Assembly: GCA_963777285.1 (NCBI GenBank)
Contig: CAVZPR010000002.1
Location: forward strand, 310,001 to 374,000
DNA: 64,000 nucleotides
Direction of reading: 5' to 3'
DNA from: JAFARE01 sp963777285
GTDB taxonomy: Bacteria; Chloroflexota; Dormibacteria; Aeolococcales; Aeolococcaceae
The translations under genes and the position numbers were made by a program. Every line of letters starts with the position of its first letter. The first letter of the stretch is position 1. The notes under the pieces were generated by a model. The model had not been told where the DNA came from and made no database searches. It worked only from the letters and a program-made list of their open reading frames with translations. This document shows, piece after piece, positions 16,884 to 24,185 of the stretch.

Positions 16884-17777
16884 ATGCGCGTCGCCGTGAC
16901 CGGGGGGACGGGCTTCGTCGGCACCCACGTGGTACGCGCGCTCAGCGACGCCGGCCACAGCGTTCTCGTCATCGCCCGGGGCACGAGACGGCGGCCGCGG
17001 CGCGAGAACGTCGAATACGTGCGGGCTGACGTCGCCGACGCCAAGACGCTGCCCGACGCGTTCGGCAGCTGCGACGCCGTGATCCACCTGGTCGCCGTCA
17101 TCCATCAGCGCGGCAAGCAGACCTTCGAGCGCGTGAACCGCGAGGGCAGCGAGAACGTGGCGGCCGCGGCCCGCGCCGCGCGGGTCAAGCACCTGATCCA
17201 TCAGAGCGCGCTCGGCGCCGGACCCGACCCGCGCTACCCGTACCTGGCGACCAAGTGGGCAGGCGAGCAGGCCGCCATCGGCAGCGGCGTCCCCTACACC
17301 GTGCTGCGGCCGAGCCTACTGTTCGGTCCCGGCGACGGGTTCTTCACGCTCGTGGCCAAGCTGATCCGGCTGTCGCTGCTCACAGGCATGATCGTGCCCG
17401 TCCCGGCTGACGGGCAGGCCCTGTTCCAGCCGCTGTCGGTGGCCGACCTGGCGCGCTGCATGCTGCTGGCGCTGGAACGGGGACCGACCAACGCGGTGCA
17501 CGAGGCGGGTGGGCCGGAGCACCTGACCTACGAGGAGATCGTGCTCACGGTCAAGCGCGCCATGGGAGCGCACCGCAAGCTGGTGCACATGCCGGTGCGG
17601 ATGATGCTGCCGCCGGCGTTCATCATGGAGCACGTGATGCGCAATCCCCTGGTGACGGTGGGGCAGCTGCGCATGCTGGAGAAGAACAACATCACGCGCC
17701 TCAACTCGGTGCCGGCCGCGTTCGGTTTCAATCCCGAGCGCTTCGCGGACAACGCGGACTACCTCCAGGACTACTAG
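16884..17777 (+). CDS. NAD(P)-binding atypical SDR/epimerase, NDUFA9-like
   Basis: 297 residues of the atypical short-chain dehydrogenase group. The N-terminal nucleotide motif GGTGFVG, DAVIHLVAV and the SALGAGPDPRYPYLATKWAGEQA region with YxxxK-like Y-L-A-T-K identify the Rossmann fold. The later half (FQPLSVADLARCMLLAL) resembles complex I NDUFA9-type and NmrA-like proteins. Starts at ATG 16884, eight bases after GGAGG. Divergent from the mutasome and 38 bp upstream of ridA. Substrate unknown; it may act on a quinone or lipid-linked sugar. Confidence 0.8.
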   Translation: MRVAVTGGTGFVGTHVVRALSDAGHSVLVIARGTRRRPRRENVEYVRADVADAKTLPDAFGSCDAVIHLVAVIHQRGKQTFERVNREGSENVAAAARAARVKHLIHQSALGAGPDPRYPYLATKWAGEQAAIGSGVPYTVLRPSLLFGPGDGFFTLVAKLIRLSLLTGMIVPVPADGQALFQPLSVADLARCMLLALERGPTNAVHEAGGPEHLTYEEIVLTVKRAMGAHRKLVHMPVRMMLPPAFIMEHVMRNPLVTVGQLRMLEKNNITRLNSVPAAFGFNPERFADNADYLQDY

Positions 17778-17815
17778 GCGATGAGGATGCCCTGGCCCGG
17801 CAGACGGCTTACGGC

Positions 17816-18271
17816 ATGAGCGTCGACGAGCGCCTCGTGTCGCTGGGCATCACGCTGCCCGACGTCGTCGCGCCGGTGGCCAACTACGCGCTCGCGCGTC
17901 GCAGCGGCGACCGGCTGTACCTCTCGGGTCATCTGGGCAAGCGCGACGGCAAGCTGGTGCGCGGCAAGGTCGGCGCCGAGGTCTCGCGCGACGAGGCGTA
18001 CGCCGCGGCGCGCTCCGCCGCCATCGACATCATCGCCAGCGCGCGAGCCGCGCTGAGCTCGCTCGAACGGGTGCGCGGCGTGGCCAAGGTGACGGGCTTC
18101 GTCAACAGCGCGGCCGACTTCACCGAGCAGTCGGCCGTGATCAACGGCGCATCGGACCTGCTGGTGGAGGTCTTCGGCGAGGCGGGCAAGCACGCGCGGA
18201 GCTCGATCGGCGTGGCGCAGCTGCCGCTGGGAGCCGCGGTCGAGGTGGAGGCCATCTTCGAGGTCGGCTGA
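17816..18271 (+). CDS. RidA/YjgF-family protein
   Basis: 151 residues with the RidA (YjgF/YER057c/UK114) fold: GDRLYLSGHLG at the first strand, VRGVAKVTGFVNSAADF, and a final stretch KHARSSIGVAQLPLGAAVEVEAIFEV. The conserved Arg that binds the carboxylate of imine/enamine intermediates is at ARSSIGV. RidA proteins hydrolyse reactive enamines made by PLP enzymes. Placement just upstream of a tyrosine-catabolic cluster with a PLP aminotransferase fits that role, but direct linkage is inferred. Confidence 0.87.
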   Translation: MSVDERLVSLGITLPDVVAPVANYALARRSGDRLYLSGHLGKRDGKLVRGKVGAEVSRDEAYAAARSAAIDIIASARAALSSLERVRGVAKVTGFVNSAADFTEQSAVINGASDLLVEVFGEAGKHARSSIGVAQLPLGAAVEVEAIFEVG

Positions 18272-18321
18272 GAGGCGACCAGCCGCGCGGGGTGAAGCTC
18301 GACACCCCCCTTCGGCTGCGC

Positions 18322-18327
18322 GACAAT
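18322..18327 (+). promoter_or_regulatory. -10-like GACAAT upstream of hppD
   Basis: GACAAT ends exactly six bases before GTG 18334, the same spacing as in other apparently leaderless genes here. This supports GTG 18334 over the upstream GTG at 18292. Confidence 0.35.
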
Positions 18328-18333
18328 TGCGAT

Positions 18334-19446
18334 GTGACCACCGCCGTCGATCCAGGCACGCAGATCGACGCCCCCGTCCTCAGCGGAACCGACCACGTCG
18401 AGCTCTGGGTGGGCAACGCGCGCCAGGCTGCGTACCACTACCGCAACGCGTTCGGCTTCGACGTCGTCGCCTACGCCGGTCCGGAGACGGGGATTCGCGA
18501 CCGTGCGTCGTACGTCCTGCAACAGGGAAAGGTGCGGCTGGTGCTCACCGCGCCGCTGGGACCCGAGGGCCCTATCGCGGAGCACGTGACGCTGCACGGC
18601 GACGGGGTCAAGGCCATCGCGCTGCGCGTCGACGACGCGACCGCCGCATACCGGGCCGCGACGGGGCGCGGCGCGCACGGCGTGCAGGATCCAACGCGCG
18701 TCGAGGACGAGCACGGCGTGTTGACGTACGCGACCGTCGCCACCTACGGCGACACGGTGCACACCTTCGTCGAGCGCGACGAGTACGGCGGGGTGCACTG
18801 GCCCGGGTACCGCGACGACCACCGCGACGGTGGCGGCGTGGGGCTGCGGTTCATCGACCACACCGTGGGCAACGTCGAGAAGGGCGCGATGGACGGGTGG
18901 GTCACGTTCTACTCAGAGGTGTTCGGGTTCAACGTCTTCCAGGAGTTCGACGAGCACGACATCGCCACGCAGTACAGCGCGCTGCGCAGCAAGGTGACGC
19001 GTGACCCACGCACCATGATCACGTTTCCCATCAACGAGCCGTACGTGGGGCTGAAGAGGTCGCAGATCCAGGAGTACCTCGACTACTATCGCGGCTCCGG
19101 CGTGCAGCACATCGCCATGCACACCGACGACATCGTGGCCACGATCGGGGCCATGCGTGACCGCGGCGTCGAATTTCTCACCGCACCGGCCGAGTACTAC
19201 GCCGCGCTGGGGCCGCGGGCGGAGGGAATCGACGAAGACCTCGACGAGCTGCAGGATCGCAACATCCTCATCGACCGGGACGACGACGGCTACCTGCTGC
19301 AGATCTTCACCCGCCCGGTGGCGGATCGCCCCACGCTGTTCTTCGAGGTGATCCAGCGCAAGGGCTGCAAGGGCTTCGGGAAAGGAAACTTCAAGGCGCT
19401 GTTCGAGGCCATCGAGCGGGAGCAGGCCGCACGGGGCAACCTCTGA
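18334..19446 (+). CDS. hppD: 4-hydroxyphenylpyruvate dioxygenase
   Basis: 370 residues. Converts 4-hydroxyphenylpyruvate to homogentisate with Fe(II) and O2. There are two vicinal-oxygen-chelate halves: TDHVELWVGNARQAAYHYRN starts the first and FIDHTVGNVEKGAMDGWVTFY the second. The iron ligands are visible as His in FIDHTVGNV, His in GVQHIAMHTDDI and Glu in TLFFEVIQRKG. GTG 18334 matches the usual short N-terminus; an in-frame GTG at 18292 would add 14 atypical residues. Followed 26 bp later by homogentisate dioxygenase, so this is the second step of tyrosine degradation. Confidence 0.95.
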   Translation: MTTAVDPGTQIDAPVLSGTDHVELWVGNARQAAYHYRNAFGFDVVAYAGPETGIRDRASYVLQQGKVRLVLTAPLGPEGPIAEHVTLHGDGVKAIALRVDDATAAYRAATGRGAHGVQDPTRVEDEHGVLTYATVATYGDTVHTFVERDEYGGVHWPGYRDDHRDGGGVGLRFIDHTVGNVEKGAMDGWVTFYSEVFGFNVFQEFDEHDIATQYSALRSKVTRDPRTMITFPINEPYVGLKRSQIQEYLDYYRGSGVQHIAMHTDDIVATIGAMRDRGVEFLTAPAEYYAALGPRAEGIDEDLDELQDRNILIDRDDDGYLLQIFTRPVADRPTLFFEVIQRKGCKGFGKGNFKALFEAIEREQAARGNL

Positions 19447-19460
19447 GCAGCGGCGCCCGC

Positions 19461-19466
19461 TAGGCT
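19461..19466 (+). promoter_or_regulatory. -10 element TAGGCT upstream of hmgA
   Basis: TAGGCT ends six bases before ATG 19473 with no Shine-Dalgarno sequence. It suggests a second, leaderless transcript starting at hmgA inside the tyrosine cluster. Confidence 0.4.
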
Positions 19467-19472
19467 TCTGGC

Positions 19473-20654
19473 ATGCGACCGTACAAGCGCCTCGGCGACG
19501 TGCCGCGCAAGCGGCACATGCGCTTCGGCGCCGACGGCCGGCTCTTTTTCGAGGAGCTCTTCGGCCGTGAAGGGTTCAGCGGCCCGTCGTCGCTCATCTA
19601 CCACCGCAACATGCCCGAGGGCGCGCGCGACGTCAGCGAGGGCCCGGCGGACCTGCTCAGTCCCGAGCACGAGCAGGTGCACGAGAACGCGCACCTCAAA
19701 GGCTTCGAGCTCATGCCCGCCGGCGACGTGATCAGCGGCCGCCAGTGGCTGCTCATGAACGACGACATCCGCATCGGGTTGGTGGCGCCGGCGCAGAAGC
19801 AGGAGGTGCTCTACGTCAACGGCTCCGCAGACGAGGTGCTCTTCGTGCACGCCGGCAAGGGTGTGCTGCGCTGCCAGTTCGGGCGCCTGCCCTTCGACCG
19901 GCACGACTACCTCGTCATCCCGCGCGGCACGGTGTACCGCATCGACCTGGACCCCGTGGCGGAATCGCGCATCCTCTGTCTCGAGGTCTCCGGTTTCGTC
20001 GACGTCCCGGACCGCTACCGGGCGCGCAACGGCCAGCTCACCGAGATCGCGCCGTACAGCGAGCGCGACTTCCGCTCCCCCTCCGAGCTCGAGTCGGGCG
20101 AGGGGTCCACAGAGATCTGGCTGAAGCGCTCCAACCACGTGAGCCGCTACATCCTCGACCACCACCCCTGGGACGTGGTGGGCTGGGACGGGACCATCTA
20201 CCCCGTCGCCTTCAACATCCACGACTTCGAGGCCCGTGCGGGACGCTTCCACGTGCCGCCGCCGATTCATCAGACGTTCCAGGCGCAGAACCTCGTCATC
20301 TGTTCGTTCGTGCCGCGCAAGCTGGACTGGGATCCGGACGCGGTGATGCTTCCGTATCACCACAGCAACCTCGACTCCGACGAGGTGCTCTATTACGTCG
20401 ACGGCAACTACGCGGCGCGGCGCGGCATCCATCAGGGATCCTTCACGCACCACGTCGGCGGGCTGCCGCACGGACCGCAACCCGGCGCGCTGGAGGCGTC
20501 GCTCGACCGTCCTCGCGAAACCGACGAGCTCGCAGTCATGGTCGACACGTTCCGGCCGCTGCACCGCACGTCGGTGGCACGCCAGATCTTCGACAAGGAG
20601 TATCCGTTCAGCTGGCACACCGGCGGTGTGCGCGGCACCACGTCCATCGCGTGA
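19473..20654 (+). CDS. hmgA: Homogentisate 1,2-dioxygenase
   Basis: 393 residues, a cupin-fold Fe(II) dioxygenase that cleaves homogentisate to maleylacetoacetate. The conserved C-terminal half is clear: PPPIHQTFQAQNLVICSFVPR, then MLPYHHSNLDSDEVLYYVDG with the His/Glu iron ligands, and GSFTHHVGGLPHGPQPG with the last His. The length is slightly below the ~430 residues of proteobacterial and human enzymes, as in other actinobacterial-type members. The stop overlaps the next GTG start (GTGA), so it is translationally coupled to the aminotransferase. Confidence 0.95.
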   Translation: MRPYKRLGDVPRKRHMRFGADGRLFFEELFGREGFSGPSSLIYHRNMPEGARDVSEGPADLLSPEHEQVHENAHLKGFELMPAGDVISGRQWLLMNDDIRIGLVAPAQKQEVLYVNGSADEVLFVHAGKGVLRCQFGRLPFDRHDYLVIPRGTVYRIDLDPVAESRILCLEVSGFVDVPDRYRARNGQLTEIAPYSERDFRSPSELESGEGSTEIWLKRSNHVSRYILDHHPWDVVGWDGTIYPVAFNIHDFEARAGRFHVPPPIHQTFQAQNLVICSFVPRKLDWDPDAVMLPYHHSNLDSDEVLYYVDGNYAARRGIHQGSFTHHVGGLPHGPQPGALEASLDRPRETDELAVMVDTFRPLHRTSVARQIFDKEYPFSWHTGGVRGTTSIA

Positions 20655-21835
20655 CGCTCTCGCGCTGGTCACAGGCGCAGCTACAGCACGGGGGCTGGAT
20701 CCGGCGCATGTTCATGGAGGGCATACGCCTGCGCCAGGAGCACGGCGACGACGCCGTCGCCGATCTCTCGCTGGGACAGCCGCTCGAGGCTGACGAGCCC
20801 ATCGCGGCCGCCTTCCGCGCCGCGGCCAGCGAGGATCGCTTCAACGGGCGCTTCGGGTACATGCCCAACCTCGGCTACCCCGAGGTGCGCGAGCGGGCCG
20901 CGCTCGACGTCGACTTCCAGGGCATCACCGCCGCGAGCATCGCCATGACGCCGGGTGCCGCGGCGGCCATCTCGATCGCGGTGCGCACGTTCGTCGATCC
21001 AGGCGACGACGTCATCGGCGTCGCGCCGTACTTTCCCGAGTTTCGCCTGTACTGCGAAACGGCGTCGGCACGGTTCGTGCCCATCGACGCGCGCGCCGAT
21101 CTGTCCCTGGACGTCGACGCCATCGCGGCCGCGCTCTCGCCGCGCACCGCGGCCGTGCTGGTCAACTCGCCCTGCAACCCCAGCGGGCACGTGCTGTCGG
21201 AGGACGAGCTGCGAGCGCTGGCGACGGCGCTGCAGCGCCACGAGGCGCAGCACGGCCGCCGCGTCCTGCTCATCGTCGACGAGGTGTACCGGCGCATGGT
21301 GTATCCGCCGAACGTGCGCGTCGAGCCGCTCGCGTTCTACGAGCACACCGTGCTGGCGCGCTCCTTCTCCAAGGACCTCGGCATCGCCGGGGAGCGCGCC
21401 GGCTACCTGGTGCTGCACCCGACGCTGGCGCAGCCGGAGGTGCACCTGGGACTGGCCCAGGCGATGCGCGCGCTTGGGTTCGTCAACGCTCCGGCCACGG
21501 CGCAGCGCGCGCTGCTCCACCTGGAGTCGTGGGACATCAGGTTGGACCCGTACGTGGAGCGCCGTGACCTCGCGCTGCGGCGCGCGCGCGACGCCGGCAT
21601 CGATGCGCAGGAGCCACAGGGGGGCATCTATCTCTGGATGCCATGCCCCTGGGACGACACGCTGGCGTTCATCGACGAGCTGGCGCGAAGGTGCGTGCTG
21701 ATGACCCCCGGCGTCGCCTTCGGCGTGCCATCGCACCTGCGAGCGTGCTTCAGCGCCCCGATCCAGAAGCTCGACATGGCGTTCGACGCCCTGCAGGAGA
21801 TGGTCACCGCTCGCATCTCTGCTTCAGCGGGCTAG
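20651..21835 (+). CDS. PLP-dependent class I/II aminotransferase, probable tyrosine aminotransferase
   Basis: 394 residues, fold type I. Visible landmarks are GYMPNLGYPEVRERAA, the Asn/Pro motif NSPCNPSGHVLS, IVDEVYRRMVY with the PLP-binding Asp and Tyr, and the Schiff-base lysine in LARSFSKDLGIAGERAGY. GTG 20651 overlaps the homogentisate dioxygenase stop. Coupling to HPPD and homogentisate dioxygenase makes tyrosine to 4-hydroxyphenylpyruvate the natural reaction, although specificity cannot be read from the motifs. The same frame runs open far upstream through hmgA, but that part is shadow. Confidence 0.87.
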   Translation: MTLSRWSQAQLQHGGWIRRMFMEGIRLRQEHGDDAVADLSLGQPLEADEPIAAAFRAAASEDRFNGRFGYMPNLGYPEVRERAALDVDFQGITAASIAMTPGAAAAISIAVRTFVDPGDDVIGVAPYFPEFRLYCETASARFVPIDARADLSLDVDAIAAALSPRTAAVLVNSPCNPSGHVLSEDELRALATALQRHEAQHGRRVLLIVDEVYRRMVYPPNVRVEPLAFYEHTVLARSFSKDLGIAGERAGYLVLHPTLAQPEVHLGLAQAMRALGFVNAPATAQRALLHLESWDIRLDPYVERRDLALRRARDAGIDAQEPQGGIYLWMPCPWDDTLAFIDELARRCVLMTPGVAFGVPSHLRACFSAPIQKLDMAFDALQEMVTARISASAG

Positions 21836-21845
21836 AGGCAGGGCC

Positions 21846-22331
21846 ATGCAACCGGAGGCGGTGAGCGAGGTTCTCGAGGACCCGCTCGCACAGGAGCTGC
21901 TGCACTCGCGGCTGCTCATCCGTCTCGCGTATCACGGCGCCGACGGCTATCCGCGCGTGATCCCCATCGGATACCACTGGAACGGCAAGGAGTTCGTCGT
22001 GTGCACGGCGGCCAACGCCCCGAAGGTGCGTGCGCTGCAGAGGAATCCGCGCGTGGCCCTGACCGTCGACACCGACGCGCAGCCACCCCACATTCTGCTG
22101 GTCCGCGGCACGGCGAGCGTCGAGATCGTGGATGGCATTCCAGCTGAGTATCTGCTTGCGTCGCGGAAGTACATCGCTGACGATGGGTGGGCGGACTTCG
22201 AGTCGCAGGTGCGCGCTCTGTACAAGCAGATGGCACGCATCCTCATTCGCGCGGAATGGGCGAAGCTGATCGATTTCGAGACCCGGCTGCCCGTTGCCGT
22301 CGAGCAGCTGCTCGCGCAGCGCGGTCAGTAG
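21846..22331 (+). CDS. Pyridoxamine 5'-phosphate oxidase-fold protein
   Basis: 161 residues with the FMN-binding split-barrel fold of the PNPOx-like group: RLAYHGADGYPRVIPIGYHWNGKEFVVCTA, then NPRVALTVDTD and VRGTASVEIVDG. Such small proteins are usually flavin- or F420-dependent reductases, or have unknown roles, rather than true PNP oxidases. Starts at ATG 21846, ten bases after the aminotransferase stop, so it is likely cotranscribed with the tyrosine genes. Its role there is not evident. Confidence 0.78.
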   Translation: MQPEAVSEVLEDPLAQELLHSRLLIRLAYHGADGYPRVIPIGYHWNGKEFVVCTAANAPKVRALQRNPRVALTVDTDAQPPHILLVRGTASVEIVDGIPAEYLLASRKYIADDGWADFESQVRALYKQMARILIRAEWAKLIDFETRLPVAVEQLLAQRGQ

Positions 22332-22353
22332 CAGCCGGACGCCGCGGTTGCGC

Positions 22354-22446
22354 TGGCGGGAAGGGGGGGATTCGAACCCCCGGAGGGACTTGACATCCCT
22401 CACCCGCTTAGCAGGCGGGCGCTTTCAGCCTCTCAGCCACCTCCCC
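22354..22446 (-). tRNA. tRNA-Ser(GCU)
   Basis: 93-nt class II tRNA. The acceptor GGGGAGG pairs with CCTTCCC (one G-U), the anticodon stem is CCCGC/GCGGG around loop CTGCTAA with anticodon GCT (22412-22410), there is a long variable arm, and the T-loop is GGTTCGAATCC. The 3' CCA is encoded (22356-22354). It reads AGC/AGU codons. It sits antisense inside the tyrosine cluster, between the PNPOx-like gene and the FAH gene. Confidence 0.96.
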
Positions 22447-22457
22447 ACGGGGAATCC

Positions 22458-22463
22458 AGTATA
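22458..22463 (-). promoter_or_regulatory. -10 element TATACT of tRNA-Ser(GCU)
   Basis: Minus-strand CCTATACTGG lies 11 bp upstream of the tRNA 5' end, the expected -10 position. The same CCTATACT string occurs upstream of the Mce operon, phoR and greA. Confidence 0.6.
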
Positions 22464-22508
22464 GGTACTGTGAGCAGCCGTGAAAGCCACACGTGACGGG
22501 ATCGAGCG

Positions 22509-23438
22509 ATGCGCTGGGTGACGTACCGGATGGAGAACGGCGCAGAGCGAGCGGGACTGGTCGTCGGCGCCGACGTGCACGGGCTTGCTGCCGGAGAGAC
22601 GCTGCTGTCGCTCCTCGGCGACGACGGTGAGCGGCTCGCGCAGGCAGCAGACCGCGCGCAGCGCGATCCGGCCGACGTCGTAGCACTCGATGCCATTTCG
22701 CTGTGCGCGCCGGTTCCGCGGCCACCGAGCGTGCGCGACTTCTACGCATTCGAGCAGCACGTGCGCACCGCTCGGCAGCGGCGCGGACTCGAGATGGACC
22801 CGGACTGGTACGAGCTTCCCGTCTTCTACTTCAGCAACCCGCACTGCGTCGTGGGACCGGACGACGACGTCGCGGTCGCGCCCGGGACGGCAGAAATGGA
22901 CTTCGAACTCGAGGTGGCGGCGATCGTCGGCATGGCGGGTTCTGACCTGGATCCTGCGTCTGCGACGCGGCACATCGCGGGCTACTGCGTGATGAACGAC
23001 TGGAGCGCCCGCGACGTGCAGCGCCGCGAGATGAAGCTGAGCATGGGGCCTGTCAAGGGCAAGGATTTCGCCACGTCGCTGGGTCCTGTGTTGGTGACGC
23101 CCGACGAGCTCAACTCGGCGCGCGCCGGCCGGGCATACGAGCTGGCCATGACGGCGAGCGTGAACGGCATCGAGTACTCCAGAGCGTCGCTGTCGGACAT
23201 CTATTGGAGCTTCGGAGAGATGCTCGCATACGCATCTCGGGGCACGCGAGTCGTTCCCGGTGACGTGATCGGATCCGGCACCTGCGGCACCGGCTGCATC
23301 CTCGAGCTGTCGCTGGTGCACGGCTCGGACCGCTACCCGTGGCTGCAGCCCGGCGACGTCGTCGAGCTCTCCGTGGAACGGCTGGGGCGCCTGCGCAACC
23401 GCGTCGTCGCGGGCGCTCCGCTGCGTGCGCTGCGATGA
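22509..23438 (+). CDS. FAH-family hydrolase, probable fumarylacetoacetase
   Basis: 309 residues with the fumarylacetoacetate hydrolase fold. Visible features are PVPRPPSVRDFYAFEQHV, the acidic metal ligands in AEMDFELEVAAIVG, GYCVMNDWSARDVQRRE, the catalytic-region GPVKGKDFATSLGPVLVTPDEL, and a Gly-rich VIGSGTCGTGCILEL. It is next to homogentisate dioxygenase, so cleavage of fumarylacetoacetate to fumarate and acetoacetate is the likely reaction, completing tyrosine degradation. The family also includes other C-C hydrolases and isomerases. ATGA overlap with the DinB-fold gene that follows. Confidence 0.88.
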   Translation: MRWVTYRMENGAERAGLVVGADVHGLAAGETLLSLLGDDGERLAQAADRAQRDPADVVALDAISLCAPVPRPPSVRDFYAFEQHVRTARQRRGLEMDPDWYELPVFYFSNPHCVVGPDDDVAVAPGTAEMDFELEVAAIVGMAGSDLDPASATRHIAGYCVMNDWSARDVQRREMKLSMGPVKGKDFATSLGPVLVTPDELNSARAGRAYELAMTASVNGIEYSRASLSDIYWSFGEMLAYASRGTRVVPGDVIGSGTCGTGCILELSLVHGSDRYPWLQPGDVVELSVERLGRLRNRVVAGAPLRALR

Positions 23439-23920
23439 GCCTCGAGGCACACATCAGCCGCCTCGACGCAGTCGAAGCTCGGCTTGCGGCGCTCGCGTCC
23501 ACACCGATCGATGCGGCGGCGCTGACCGATGCGGATCCCGGCAGCGGCGAGCGTTGGGACGGCGGCCAGGTGTGGGCGCACCTCGCCGAATTCGTGCCGT
23601 ACTGGCTGGAGCAGCTCCGCGCGGTGACCACCGCGTTCCGAGACGAGCCGGTGCCGTTCGGGCGAACCAAGACGGATCCGGCACGCGTGGCTGCGATCGA
23701 GCGCGACCGCTCGCTCGCGATCGCGGTGCTCTGGAGTCAGACGCTCTCCGACATGGAGTCGCTGCGACGGTTTCTCGAGGTGCTGCCCGAGGCGGCATGG
23801 CATGCGCGCGGCCTACACCCCACGCTTGGTGTCATGGACGTCGGCGGGATCCTCGACGAGTTCCTGGTCGGACACCTCGAGGAGCACGCAGATCAGCTGG
23901 CGTCGCTGACTGCAGGCTGA
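23435..23920 (+). CDS. DinB-fold protein coupled to the FAH hydrolase, candidate isomerase
   Basis: 161 residues of the DinB/MDMPI (mycothiol-dependent maleylpyruvate isomerase) superfamily: a four-helix bundle with His in GGQVWAHLAEFVPYWLEQL and His residues in FLVGHLEEHADQLASL, which form the usual metal triad. ATG 23435 overlaps the FAH stop (ATGA). Tyrosine degradation needs a maleylacetoacetate isomerase between homogentisate dioxygenase and FAH, and no GST-type isomerase gene is present. A DinB-fold, thiol-dependent isomerase is therefore a reasonable inference, not proof. Confidence 0.75.
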   Translation: MSLEAHISRLDAVEARLAALASTPIDAAALTDADPGSGERWDGGQVWAHLAEFVPYWLEQLRAVTTAFRDEPVPFGRTKTDPARVAAIERDRSLAIAVLWSQTLSDMESLRRFLEVLPEAAWHARGLHPTLGVMDVGGILDEFLVGHLEEHADQLASLTAG

Positions 23921-23952
23921 TGTCGCGGCGCAAAGCTGAGCCGGAGTGGGCA

Positions 23953-23958
23953 TAGACT
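23953..23958 (+). promoter_or_regulatory. -10 element TAGACT of tRNA-Ser(UGA)
   Basis: TAGACT lies 14 bp upstream of the tRNA 5' end, in the position expected for a -10 hexamer. It lies outside the integrative element. Confidence 0.4.
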
Positions 23959-23972
23959 CGGGATCAGACGCT

Positions 23973-24062
23973 GGAGGGATGCCGGAGTGGTTGATCGGAG
24001 CGGTCTTGAAAACCGCAAGGCCCGCCAAGGCCTCGGGGGTTCGAATCCCTCTCCCTCCGCCA
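23973..24062 (+). tRNA. tRNA-Ser(UGA), attachment site of the integrative element
   Basis: 90-nt class II tRNA. The acceptor GGAGGGA pairs with TCCCTCC, the anticodon stem is GCGGT/ACCGC around loop CTTGAAA with anticodon TGA (24007-24009), there is a long variable arm, and CCA is encoded (24060-24062). It reads UCA. Its 3' two thirds are repeated at 27963-28022, showing that an element integrated here and regenerated the gene. Confidence 0.96.
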
Positions 24063-24064
24063 AA
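24005..24064 (+). repeat. attL-type direct repeat within tRNA-Ser(UGA)
   Basis: 60 bp identical to 27963-28022, from CTTGAAAACC in the anticodon loop through CCA plus AA. Identity ends sharply on both sides (T versus C before, C versus G after), marking the recombination core and homology block. Confidence 0.95.
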
Positions 24065-24139
24065 CAGCATTATCGGATAAGGGTTATCGCGAAGGATGCG
24101 GACGCTGGCGGATGCTCGCGGATCGCCCCGAACGCACAC

Positions 24140-24161
24140 TTGACACCCTATTGACACCCTA
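24140..24161 (+). repeat. Tandem TTGACACCCTA, candidate integrase arm sites (left)
   Basis: Two adjacent perfect copies of the 11-mer TTGACACCCTA (24140-24150 and 24151-24161), 76 bp inside the left repeat and 25 bp before the integrase start. A closely related pair lies near the right end (27834-27857). Paired arm-type sites near both att cores are typical for tyrosine integrases. They could also act as an integrase operator. Confidence 0.6.
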
Positions 24162-24185
24162 TTTTCGAGCGGCCAAACTGGCCCT

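Noticed and set aside
18292..18333. GTG 18292 as HPPD start
   Set aside because: Adds 14 residues not seen in the family; GTG 18334 fits the family N-terminus and a -10 element six bases upstream.
19745..20650. N-terminal extension of the aminotransferase through hmgA
   Set aside because: Out-of-frame reading of homogentisate dioxygenase; Arg/Ala-rich and without family similarity. GTG 20651 is the natural coupled start.
24140..24161. TTGACA within the tandem repeat as a -35 promoter element
   Set aside because: Both copies contain TTGACA, but no -10 lies at suitable spacing before GTG 24186, and the paired copies at both element ends fit arm sites better.
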